Assembly (NCBI GenBank): GCA_002077045.2
Contig: KZ111163.1
Coordinates: 371,880-435,879 of the forward strand
DNA from: Rachicladosporium sp. CCFEE 5018
Taxonomy: Eukaryota > Ascomycota > Dothideomycetes > Cladosporiales > Cladosporiaceae
Length of the DNA stretch: 64,000 bases
Direction: 5' to 3'
The translations under genes and the position numbers were made by a program. This document shows, piece after piece, positions 54,143 to 64,000 of the stretch (positions are counted from its first letter, which is position 1; each line of letters starts with the position of its first letter). Below the pieces are notes generated by a model. It saw nothing but the letters and a program-made list of their open reading frames with translations, had not been told where the DNA came from and searched no databases.

Positions 54143-55046
54143 CTCCGTGAGGGGTTCTCCTCCCTACGCTATGAGTAGCATGTGCTATATCTCGCCCGCC
54201 CCGTGCAGAAAGTAAGTCTACTTCAATTCTATGGTCCCGAGAAACACTAGAACGGCGGAGCCTTATAGACTATATATGACCTAATAGAAATCCGCCTCGC
54301 GTGCATAGCTACTAAGCTTTAGGTTAATATACGTATACTACCGTAATCTAAATCGTTAATAAGACTTAATATGACGAGAAATGTAGGGAGGTTTATATTA
54401 CCCCTATAGAGAATCGTAACTCTATACTATAACGTAGTATTAGAAAGACTAGAAGATATTAGAACCTACGCTCTAGCACCCTAGAAGCTACGACCTAAAG
54501 CTTGTTATAGGGCGTGGTTAGTATGTAGCAATAGTAAGCAAGCCTAGGTACCTAAGGTACGACGCTTAGTAGCTACGTGCGCATAACCTACGCTTCGTAG
54601 GTTAGTATCGCGCAAAGCGGCGATTAGTCTTAGGATCTAGGTAGTGATTGCCTAGTGTCGTCCTATACGTTACAAGATACCTATACTATAGCTATCCTTT
54701 ATTACTACGTTTCTTACCGGTTCTATGAAGACATAAATAACGTACCTAATATAGCATAATAAAGGTGTTCGTACTAATATTATTCGCTATCCGAATAGCT
54801 TAGTTCTTAATATACTACTACCTTAACTTAGCTAGATACGCACTACGTAAAGCTTCCTAGTCTTCTTCCGTACTAACTAGCTAGGTCGCTAGTAGTTTAT
54901 ATAGATAATTCCTAACCTCTTAACCGTTAATATTAGGTATAGACGCCTTCTTATTAAGATTCGTGCCTTAGAGCCTATTAGACACGGTTCTGATTAGAAC
55001 ACGAATTAGTAACGACGACTGCTTACTATATACGTAGTGAGTAGCG

Positions 55047-55062
55047 CCTATTACGTAATAGG
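55047..55062. repeat. Perfect 16-bp palindrome
   Basis: CCTATTACGTAATAGG is its own reverse complement. It lies inside the TA-rich block, where such palindromes are more likely by chance. Confidence 0.5.
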
Positions 55063-55601
55063 TAGTCACCCGCTCACTCGTGAGCTAGTGATTAACTCGC
55101 GATCACCTTAGTATAGGTAAGACGCATCCGCTCACTCACTCACGCGTGAACGCGTAAGCATCACGACTCTTATAGGTATATAGCGAGCGAGATTGCCTTT
55201 AGTAACTCTCGTGTTTAACTCATTATTTATAGTGACTTCTTGGAATATAACAATCTATATATATTAACACTAATTGTTTTATCCTTCGCTTAGATACCTT
55301 ACGCTTCTAGCTCTACTACTCTATTAAGCATAACTCGTAACTACCTATCTTCCCCGGAAGATCCTATTACGTACGATCTATTGTTACTTACGACATAGGT
55401 CGTAACACTTCTTTACGATAAACGGTAGGCTAGCTGTTAACGAGTTAAGCGATACTTAAATACTCTAAGTCTTATAGCTTCTACGGTGAAAACTAGCTAG
55501 TGTTACGGAATAGGAATATAGTAGGCAGCGAGTTTCCCTAATAAAGCTTAAAGAACTGTCTAAGGGCTCCTATTTACTCTATTAGTAGGATAGGCTTACG
55601 T

Positions 55602-55616
55602 CCCTAACCCTAACCC
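55602..55616 (-). repeat. Short interstitial telomere-like repeat (CCCTAA)n
   Basis: CCCTAACCCTAACCC, two and a half units of the TTAGGG telomere repeat on the minus strand, inside the RIP-like block. It is followed by CTTATAG, so the array is short and its end is imperfect. Confidence 0.75.
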
Positions 55617-56199
55617 TTATAGTCCATATAGTAAGTAGTCATCGTTACGACTTCGTACTCTAATTAGAGTACGCGGCTCTAAGTAAGGGAGTACGAATTG
55701 TAATACTAATATAGTACTAGTATTGCGACGAAGGCTATCTTAAGTCTATATGTTTCGATATTTAGAAAAGAGTATAAGAGAATGTAGAATCTTCTTAGGC
55801 GTATACTCTCTTTTTTAGTGTCGTATAATAACCGTATCGTTAATCTCTATGGTTATCGTATAGTAGCTATTGTATGTAGTAGCTCCTCCGGCCATAACGG
55901 AATAAGCGGTCTTTTGCAGTACTTCCGTTACGACATTGCATTGATTGGTCTCACTATGAACGACGGAGAAGATAGCTTCAAGGCATGTAACTTTGTAAGG
56001 AACGTGTATGACAACTTTGCTCCGCAACATCTGCGGAGGGTTCAGGAGGCGGTCAGCTCTATGCCGGGCACCGGTCTTAGGACATGGCTTTCCTTTGCCG
56101 CGTCCGATATCACACTTGATGAGGACGACCCGCAAGGTTCTAAAGCGACCGGTCTTAGGGCATTCCTGGATTCAGGATACCTGTAGAACCGGCGCAGTG

Positions 56200-57880
56200 T
56201 ATCACAAAAGCGGGAGATCGCCAAAATGGGGGTCAGATGAGCAAGCTAGTGCAGCAGCTAGACCAGCAGGGAATGGGGAGCAGGGGGCAACTGGAGCGGC
56301 AGAGGAAGGAGAGTTATGAGAAGGATGGACCGGCAGATGGAGCAGCAGAGAAACGAGCAGCGGGACCAGCTGGCTCAGATGATGGAGTTGATGGCACAGT
56401 TGCAAAAGTCCGAGAGCAGAGCCTGGATCAGTTTCCAACAACGGTGGATTAGGGAATTCTAAGGCAAAATACCTCGCAAACTGTGTGTGTTGGCTCAAAT
56501 ATCCCACGACGGAATGACGATCTGATTGGCTGGCTCGTTCTACGCGAATCCTACCGGTGTCACTGTCAAAGGTCCCATCAGAAGACGACGATACAAGACG
56601 ACCGACGACCAGGACCCGTTCAAACGAACAGACGCCCGCGTCAAGAGCATTGGCGGCGGAGTCAGGAGATGGGACTAGCCCCCCAGCTGTACGGTCAAGG
56701 AGGTCAGCGATTCAGGCTGTGATCGACTACAGACAACTCATTCGAGGCAAACCGACATCTTGAGCGCAAGAGGGGGGAAGGCGACACACGGGGATCAAGA
56801 GCAGTCGGAGTTTAGATTGGGGGCTATTTGGGACGCTGTGGTGAAGGATCTCATTGGCCTGGAGGAGCGAGCAGTAAAAGCAGAGCAGCGGGCCGAACGG
56901 ACGGAGAACGATCTAGCAGCAATACTGGTGCAGCTCACTGCGGTGACAAGCAACCTTAGCAAGCTACAGAGCGAACCACAGCATATCAAGGACAGTATGG
57001 CCGTGACAAGCCATGAACAGGTGATCGCAGTCGTTTAGGAGTACCTTCTATCGTTACACACCTTAATGGCTCGACTAAATCGTATGCCGACGTCGCGGGC
57101 ACGACACCAACCTCCCAGCTATCCAACCTGCGCAGCTTCTCTACGAACCCCACGCCCTCTGCCTTACCGATACGTTTCACTGCGCAACAGACACCTCGTA
57201 TGTAGTCGAAGATGAGAAGGCCCAGGCTAAGCCAGGTGAGATGCGAAAGGTTATCGAGACCGAGATGCGTACCCGGGAAGGACAAGGATACTGGCGCTGC
57301 GTTGCAGTGACGAAAGACGTCAAAGGTGCAGACCGCGTACGAGTGGCCTCCAGGAACGAGACGGCACTGGCGGAAGTGAAAGAGGCCGCTTAGAAGCACA
57401 GTCACCCAGGAGCCCGAGTGCTACGGGACCAGCTTTACCATATCAAGTTCGACAACGCCAATCGCACGGCAATCCTCACTGCGGCTGGCGATCTGCGCCC
57501 GGGAGACATCAAAGCGCGGAGCAGGGAGAATGAGGCAAAGATCGCGAAGCTCGTCTGGCCGAGTCGGAAGGACTCAGGTAAAGGAATATGGATCAATAGT
57601 AGTGTACGTCTCAAAGGGCAGCGAGGGGATCAAGCTGCTACAGGGACAGCACTTCAACGTTGTCGGGGAGCCAGCGTACACTCGACCATACAAAGCGCGG
57701 AACCGCCCAGACCAATTCTATCGCTGCTAGGAGACTGATGACAAAGCGTACATATGTACCAAGCCGCAGAGATGCGCAAGATGTGCGCAGACTGGCCATC
57801 GCCACGGCGAGGGCCACACGTGAGTGAAATGCGTGCCCTGTGGAGGGCCACACGAATCGTACAGTAGGAATTGTCGGACT
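56200..57880 (+). pseudogene. LINE ORF1 (gag-like, coiled coil plus zinc knuckles), broken
   Basis: Around 56230-56450 a glutamine/glutamate/arginine-rich coiled coil (RRMDRQMEQQRNEQRDQL) is visible, and again at 56760-57035 (EERAVKAEQRAERTENDL). SYADVA at about 57075 is a motif of Tad1-like ORF1. At 57746-57870 come two CCHC-like knuckles, C-A-R-C-A-Q-T-G-H and C-V-P-C-G-G-P-H...C. The frame is split by several stops and frame changes, so it cannot be expressed as one protein. ORF1 proteins bind element RNA. Confidence 0.65.
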
Positions 57881-57889
57881 CTGTAATCT

Positions 57890-58880
57890 GTTACTCATGA
57901 GTAATACACTCAAAGTCATCCAACTGAATGTGAGTAGATAACGAGAGGTACAGGAAAGCGTAATGAACGACAATCAGCTTTAGGACTTCAGCATCATGGC
58001 AATCTCCGAGCCTCACTCATTCATGAGAGAGAACAGGGCTATGACGGTTTCCCTTGGACACATGTACGGGACAAAGATTATACCTATGGCTTGGCGCGAT
58101 TACGGACGGGCGACACGAAGTGTGCTATGGATCCGAGAGGATCTTGAGAGTTAACAATTCCCCATGCAATCGCATAACCTTACCGTAGCGCTAGTCCACC
58201 TACCAGATCGGCCAGTACTCATTGCTTCGGTATATATCGAACCAGCAAACCCACAGACGCTTCTTCAGACTGTCGACCATCTTTAAAGGTCAATCCAGGA
58301 GGTGCAGAGCAGAACCGGTACACGCGTGGATACGATCCTAGTAGGAGATTTCAATCAACACGACTGCCTATGGGGAGGCAACGACGTATCACCGCAAAGA
58401 CATGGAGAGGCAGACGCGCTCGTCGATTCTACGAATGGGTTATCGCTACGCAGCCTTCTCTCAAGGGGAAGAAAGACATGGCAAAGCGGGACACTTGAAT
58501 CCACTGACGACTTAGTGCTAGCCTCCGAGGATCTGGCAGCGGCAGCGATACAATGCCAGCTCCATGCAATGGAACACAGCTTCGACCATTGGGCCATCGA
58601 ATCAAACTTCGACCACTGAGCCATCGAGTTAAACTTTCGACATTTCGACTCCACAACATACTGCCCAACCTAGGCTCTCGTTCAAGAATCCGCCCTGGCG
58701 ACAAGTCAAGGAGCGCATTATTACGACCCTAGCTAGGACACCGACTAACGGCAATGCTCAGACGCAGACCGATCGACTAACGAAAGCAGTCGAGAGTGCG
58801 GTTGAGGAACTGGTCCTGAAGGCGAGACCATCTCCGTACGCAAAGAGCGACGACGACGACGATCTTAGGGCCAAATGACA
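57890..58880 (+). pseudogene. LINE ORF2 endonuclease domain, broken and truncated
   Basis: The frame starts LKVIQLNV (the N/QxN strand of AP endonucleases), has ISEPH at about 58003, VLIASVYIEPANPQ at about 58220 and VGDFNQHDCLWGG at about 58339, with the catalytic D and N, and ends with a pre-RT linker. Three or more stops, mostly in former CAG/CAA codons, interrupt it. The reverse transcriptase and zinc-finger region that should follow are not in the window. Confidence 0.7.
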
Positions 58881-60317
58881 GACTGTCACAACGACAATGG
58901 ACAGGACCTGTCTGGCAAGTCCCGTCACGCGGTCAGCCTTGAAACGCGTTCTTCCTCTGGCGGTAAGGCATGTAGTCGTATCGAGATGAGGCATGCAGTC
59001 CTCGCCTCTCCCCACCCGAGGGCTAGTGCGCATAACAACGCGTCCACGTTCTCGTCTTTCGAACTACTGAGCGCCGAAGCGATGTGTTGGTCCAAGGAGC
59101 ATTACCGTGCATGTGAAATTCACGGATAGTCAATTTCGCCGACGGGACTGTTGCCAAGTTATGCGTTCCGTCAGGACGGCTGCACGAGGTTGGTACTAAC
59201 ATCGTTGCACGGAAAGCTGGGCAAGGGAAGCAATCGGCTGAGGTTGACGCAAACCAGCCGGGCTTCTTCGGCGCAGCATGGTAATTCCTCGCACGACCGA
59301 GGCAAACTTGGCCGCCGTCTGGAACGCTGCGGTTTCCAATGTCTTATCTGGGGGCTGCTCTACTTTGACGATTTTGCCGATGAATACGTGGCTTGCTGCG
59401 GTAATGCTGTAGCTGGTCGATGGTCGACTGATCGTACTTGAGGCATCGCGGCAGTTGGGTGTCTGCTAGTGTGCGGCATGATGCACGCTCCTGGAGCAGG
59501 CCAGACGATCGATGAATTTTGGTGCGAACCCTGGATGGAATCTCCGTTCGTGCGCATATTTTGATGGGAGTGGGGGCCAAGACTACATGTAGTGACATGT
59601 GGAACGTTGCATGTGAATCAAGGCTACTGCAGGGGATCGGGACGTCTGCATGTGTTGCATATCCGTTAGTACTCAAGTCTGAGTAAAACCATGCGTTGCG
59701 GTCAGCGAATCGGCGATACTACTGTGCTGCAGGTTGACCCGTCGGTCTGATCTCGTGTTCGGAAATAGCAGAACAGGACGTCTGTGTTACAACGGAGCTA
59801 TCTCTATGATCGTCCCGCTTATTCCAACACTACCGAGAGAGCAGACTTGTTACTAGCATTCTAATGATTAAGTTGTACCTGATGAGGATGCTGCACATAT
59901 GCGACTCCCAAAGCTGCAGCGGGCTTGCGGGTCGGATTCTGTGAACCGATCGTTGGGGCCACCAGGACGTGGCGCCATACCTCGCGGTAGCAATGCGCCC
60001 CAGCTTGCTTATTGCGCTTCGTACGTTGTAGACGCCACGGCCTAACATCGCTCACCCCACTGCTCGGCCGCATGACCACAGTCAAGTTGGGGTGGATCCA
60101 GGATCATGGGGGCACAACTTTGCCTGATGGCGGCCAATCGAGATGTCTATCATCGGTCACGACATGATCGATTGTGGCAGAGCCCGGAGACCTGGTTGAT
60201 TCTCACGCTGTGCGTCTTTTCTATATATCTCCGTCCCGAGAGTTGGGGAAACGGTTCATCCCAGAATTGCTGTGGTATTCAAAATTGGTCGAGTCAGCGG
60301 TCGATGATCCTTCCAAC
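58881..60317. other. Intergenic, no gene recognised
   Basis: 1.44 kb between the break of the LINE and the transcription-factor pseudogene. It opens with a (GAC)n-like run near 58845-58860. Frames of 65-110 codons overlap on both strands without motifs. Confidence 0.5.
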
Positions 60318-63082
60318 ATGAACTCTTCATGGTCAGGGTATGAATCAAGGAAGACGATACCCTTACAAGACGCATCAACGGCCAAGAAGAAACCACAACC
60401 TCGACAGTTGCTTTCATGTACCAAGTGTCGCGAACGAAAGGTCAAGGTTAGTAGTTTCGTCACGCGCCCCTAATGCCAGAACAGATGCTGTGGTAGCGCA
60501 GTGCGATCGTACGAAACCTTGCTCGGCATGCTGTGCTCGAGGCCATCCCAAAGAATGCGAGTTCACCGTCGGCGAAGGCAACAACTACAGTCCTATCTAA
60601 CAATCATACGAAATTCGAAAGCTCCGTTCCGAGAATCAAAATCTCAAAGAACGCCTTCGTGATGCTCGCTTGCTGTACTCTGGCGACGAGATGGACGGCG
60701 ACGAGTTAACGGACGGCACCGCTTCGAAAGTTGTTTCGCGAGCGACAGCCGCGAAACAACGTCGTTTTCGCACAAGCGACCGCATAGATAACATCTACTT
60801 TGGCACACTTGGACTGGCGAGTGTCGTCTCGGACGTAAGTGATGGGTTCGGTCGTCATCGTCCATGGAAGTGAAGTTAACAACTATACCTAGTTCGCCAA
60901 CCTCCAAGTCGGTAATCACTCTTTGACGCACACCATGCCGAAGGGACAAGACATGTATCCGCCACAGGGCTCGATGTACCCTTTCCCGATGATGAGAGTC
61001 GGCGACAACACCACTGTAGCATTACTGACCCTCCTACCACCCCGAGAGGAGGTTTTCGAATGTCTCGATCTGTTCTCTGAACGAGCACAATCTTGCTCGT
61101 TCCCACACATGCCTGACGAAGTCACTAAGAAAGAAGTGAGCCGTTTTCTCGACGAGGCTGACGAAGACCCAGCAAGGATGGAGAACGACTCTCATATGCT
61201 CGCGCTGATCTTTGCGACGCTGGCGACAGGTATCCAGATGGTGTGCACGATCGAAGCGGCGCACAATGGACCGAAGGAGCCGTCGAGGAGGCCGGCAGAC
61301 GGGGCGATTGCTACCGTTTGTCATGCTCCCGCTTCGACTTGACCATGACACTGACCATCTCATAGTCGCTGCCTGTATGCAAGCGCTACGCAACGTATCC
61401 TTTCTGAGTCGGCCAACGTTGCTAGGCACACAAACGCTGATCATGCTCGGACCATATCTGACGAACAGTGGTCGCTTCCTCGATGCCTGGACACTCTTCG
61501 GCACCACCATTCGCATGGCTCACTCGATAGGCCTCCACCGCAATCCAAAGTACCTTGATCCCGTTCCTTCGCTGCGAGAGTGTACGATCCGACAATCGTT
61601 GTGGTGGTGGATGCTACATATGGATCAGCAATACTCCGTCACGCTAGGCAGACCACTAGGCATCTCAGGCCTCGGTGATTGCCCCACTCCAGAACCATTG
61701 ACGACCGATATGACCGCGCTGCGCCTTGGGGAGTTCGTCGACCACCTCACGAATCTGGCAAGGCAGATTCTGAGCAGTGACGGGATGATGAGCGTTGGAA
61801 GAATTGACGAGTTTACCGATAAGCTCATGGGGCTATGGGACAACATGCCCGAGTCCTTGCAGTTCAACGAGAGTTGGTCGAGGGAAGACACCGTGTTGCC
61901 GGAGTGGCCGCTGGATGTCATGGCCGCTAGTAAGCACGATGTGCAATGAGAAGTTCGCGTGGAGCACCGCTGACAACGCATAGCACTCTTCGCAAAGGTG
62001 CAATCTTTTATCGTCTTGCTGAACCGCCAGCGAGTGGAAAGGGCTCAACATTCAACGTCTGAGTCGCCGCTGACGATCCAGAGCAGCTTCACTACAAAGT
62101 TCCCCAGCACAACTTATACCCCTTCGACAAGAGGAGGCGACTCTCTACTACACCCTGTACCGATACGTGGCCGGGCTCTCGTCGTCAACTCTTCCATCCA
62201 CCTACTTCAGACGTTCCTGTTCTTCCGGCATCGCAATCCTGCTGTACTGATCTGCTGGACTCTAGATCAGCAAGCCTTTAATGCAGCTATGATTCTCATC
62301 CTCGATGCCTGGGAAACTTAACACGAAAACAACGAGTGGCTTGTCAATCAGGCTTTCGTCATCTTCGATAAAATGCAGCGCAACGGGGTCCACAAACTCG
62401 CCGCGCTTGCCGTGCAACACATTTCCAATGGTCTCATGTAGCTCGGTCATCGGCGGCAGGGTCGCCTCGCAACTGTGGAGCAAGTGCACCCGGTGTCTTG
62501 CAGCAACAGCGAGCATCTCGCACACTGTCCTGTCCCCCCTTATCTGACCATGCCTCCGGCTCCGCTCCTTGATCTTTCGGGCGACGCGGTGATGGGCAAT
62601 TCAGGCACCTATCTGTTGGAAGACACGAATCTTGAATCTTACGCGCCACAATCCTTTGCACCTTTGCACCTTTCCACTTCGCCATGCCACCAGTTGCAGC
62701 AGGCACTTACTCCCACACTCGTACACCCTCGAACCCTAATTATCATCTCTGGCCACCTTTCTGCACGGCATCCGCTCCCGTCAGCAACGTCGCCATCGCG
62801 CCTTTCCCGGTCATGTCGCAGTAATGCGTCCCTGCCCTTATCCCCGCTACAGCACCTGGCCCATACATCCTTGGCCTGCAACCTCGTATGCAGCCTCAAC
62901 GTCGCATGTCCGGGTTTGTGCCTGTCAACGCTGCGGAAAGCGTTTCTGCTGGGCTAGTAGGACACAAGGTTTATGCGCACTCAGCGAAACAGGCGAATTA
63001 CCAAGGGTACATTGGCTATCCTGGTGCCGAGGAGCATTGCGTTGAACGTCCTGCAACGTCACGATGCGGACAGAGGGTTTGA
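60318..63082 (+). pseudogene. Zn2Cys6 fungal transcription factor (fungal_trans domain), multiply disabled
   Basis: Exons 60318-60446, 60502-60834, 60893-61315, 61366-61929 and 61984-63082. The zinc cluster spans intron 1: CTKCRERKVK then CDRTKPCSACCARGHPKEC. A leucine-zipper-like helix follows (YEIRKLRSENQNLKERL), then the fungal_trans core (TLLGTQTLIMLGPYLTNSGR, TLFGTTIRMAHSIGLHRNPK and WWWMLHMDQQYSVTLGRPL). The gene is broken at six places: stops TAA 60598-60600, TAA 62319-62321, TAG 62439-62441 and TAA 62822-62824, each where Gln is expected or plausible; a lost G at 61240-61243 (ATGGTGTG for ATGGGTGTG); and an 8-bp tandem duplication at 62654-62669. Four C-to-T changes in CpA context next to a RIP-type repeat suggest RIP spill-over. 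Targets of the former regulator are unknown. Confidence 0.82.
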
Positions 63083-64000
63083 GAGGGCAGTTTTTTAACT
63101 GGAGTGGGATGGGCTGGCTGTTTTGGGCACCAGGCGTGTCATGCATGCGATGGCAAGAGGCAACAAACGATACGATACATGCACGGCGCAGAGGAACCCT
63201 TATGGAGAGCTTTCGTCTAGATCGGCACTGCTCAAGATGATACCTGATTTTAAACTCTATGTACGATACATTGACAGCACGGCATAAGGACTAAGCCGTT
63301 CTCGGAACATCATTCACGTGACCGCGAAGTTTCGTACCTCTCGAAAGGCTTACATGCCACCCTCGTCGTAACTCGTGCACCACCGTGAAAGCATGGTCGA
63401 GGATCACTGATCACCACTCGCAGTCTTGACAAAGACCGGCTTCGGTCATTGTGACGTCTTGATCGAACCACCCTGACCAATTCCATTAACGTGCCCCTGA
63501 ATGCAACTTTGTATACGATGAGCCCATGTTGAGGTCCATTGGTCATCTCTATATGTGGGGCCAAACCCATGCACAACGCACATGTACGCCGCACATGGAT
63601 GACGCATTCTGCAGACGCATTCTGCAAACCGCGTGCGCTGCGAAGCTCAGTATCTCACCAAACATATGCCATTCAATCAGTGCCCTTATCGTCCCGGAGC
63701 AATAGCCCTTGAAGTTTCACGGGGTGGGCAGATGCCGTGTTTCTTTGTTACATCCAAGGTAACTGCCAATGCTTGCTAGTCGCACATTCACCGACGGCGG
63801 GGCAGAGACCTTTGACAATTCCACTAGGTTACGGGAGGAAAATATGGTCCTACAATTACTTTGAACCTCGTAAGAGTTTGCGACAACTGCTAGACTATAC
63901 GAAGGGATGCTACTCTCAAATGTAAGGGGATCAGCGGCCGACGTTCGAACCTTGGACTTGATAGTCCTATAGAGATTGACGAGTGATGGTAGCGACTAGG
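63083..64000. other. Intergenic, no gene recognised
   Basis: 0.92 kb to the end of the window. Two frames of about 60-105 codons without motifs. A TTCGAACC near 63944 resembles a tRNA T-loop but has no stems. Confidence 0.5.

Larger units (their letters stand above)
54180..55810. repeat. TA-rich block with the look of repeat-induced point mutation (RIP)
   Basis: Composition changes abruptly at about 54180. TA dinucleotides are very frequent (tatata, ctataacgtag, ttaatatacgtatac strings) whereas CA and TG are rare; CG is retained. Depletion of CpA/TpG with a surplus of TpA is the classic RIP pattern, produced by CpA to TpA transitions on both strands of duplicated DNA. No frame longer than 60 codons survives. 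The block directly precedes the retrotransposon remnant and could be its more heavily mutated 5' part or another repeat. Confidence 0.7.
55815..58880 (+). mobile_element. Degenerate non-LTR (LINE, Tad1/I-like) retrotransposon, 3' part missing
   Basis: The order ORF1 coiled coil, zinc knuckles, then an AP-type endonuclease on the plus strand defines a LINE. Many frames are interrupted by TAG where CAG (Gln) is expected (57036-57038, 57391-57393, 57981-57983), pointing to RIP. The right edge stops inside the linker after the endonuclease at the block KARPSPYAK, which normally continues into RWW and the reverse transcriptase. No reverse transcriptase follows. The left limit is uncertain: recognisable protein begins about 56200, and 55815-56190 is an open but unassigned frame. 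No target-site duplication or poly(A) tail was identified. Confidence 0.72.

Noticed and set aside
55047..55062. 16-bp palindrome as an operator or integration site
   Set aside because: It lies within TA-rich mutated DNA where short palindromes are expected, and nothing nearby would use it; kept only as a minor repeat entry.
63930..63960. Second tRNA near the right edge (TTCGAACC)
   Set aside because: No T stem, D arm or anticodon stem can be built around it.
1..64000. CRISPR array, operon or phage elements
   Set aside because: No regular repeat-spacer pattern or prokaryotic gene structure; all genes have eukaryotic features such as spliceosomal introns.

Overview
The window looks like nuclear DNA of a filamentous ascomycete (Pezizomycotina). 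Genes carry short introns of about 50-60 bp with GT...CTGAC/CTAAC...AG signals, cluster densely on both strands, and include typical mould families: GH55 glucanase, AA9 LPMO, Zn2Cys6 factor, class I myosin with TH2/SH3 tail, and fungal CK2, Nop14, RPC40 and RPP1. The protein flavour suggests Dothideomycetes, but that is inference. A run of 100 N at 46586-46685 marks it as a draft scaffold.

1-43.3 kb is an ordinary, GC-rich gene region. In order: the end of NOP14; a hexose transporter; RPC40 facing the 49-kDa complex I subunit; a Dabb-domain protein; a helical protein of unknown function; a 1472-residue GPI-type surface protein with two families of beta-rich repeats; a second sugar transporter; class I myosin; an alpha/beta hydrolase; an intron-bearing tRNA-Lys(CTT); a secreted serine beta-lactamase-fold protein; a GH55 exo-beta-1,3-glucanase; a CDC26-like APC/C subunit; a mitochondrial orphan; CK2 alpha; RNase P subunit RPP1; a lipocalin-like protein; an AA9 LPMO with a long Ser/Thr tail; an HSL-type esterase; a third MFS transporter; and a GPATCH11 homologue. 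These are mostly housekeeping genes mixed with secreted or surface carbohydrate-active functions. No biosynthetic gene cluster is evident.

43.3-54.1 kb is a more accessory stretch. It holds a protein with two BED-like zinc fingers and a piece of hAT transposase, a vezatin/Inp2-like membrane protein that runs into the N gap, a 13-14-exon gene ending in a degenerate Ulp1-like (C48) fold, an F-box/WD40 protein, and a leftover kinase-like fragment.

54.1-64 kb is repeat territory. A TA-rich block of about 1.6 kb, poor in CpA/TpG, looks like the product of repeat-induced point mutation (RIP) and contains a short TTAGGG-type array. Next come the ORF1 and endonuclease part of a non-LTR retrotransposon without reverse transcriptase, and then a Zn2Cys6 transcription factor broken by four CAR-to-TAR stops, a one-base loss and an 8-bp duplication.

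A cross-cutting observation is that several otherwise conserved genes (complex I 49 kDa, alpha/beta hydrolase, beta-lactamase-like, F-box/WD40) each carry one small frame-breaking indel. Assembly or sequencing error is the simplest explanation for the essential complex I gene; for the others real decay cannot be excluded.
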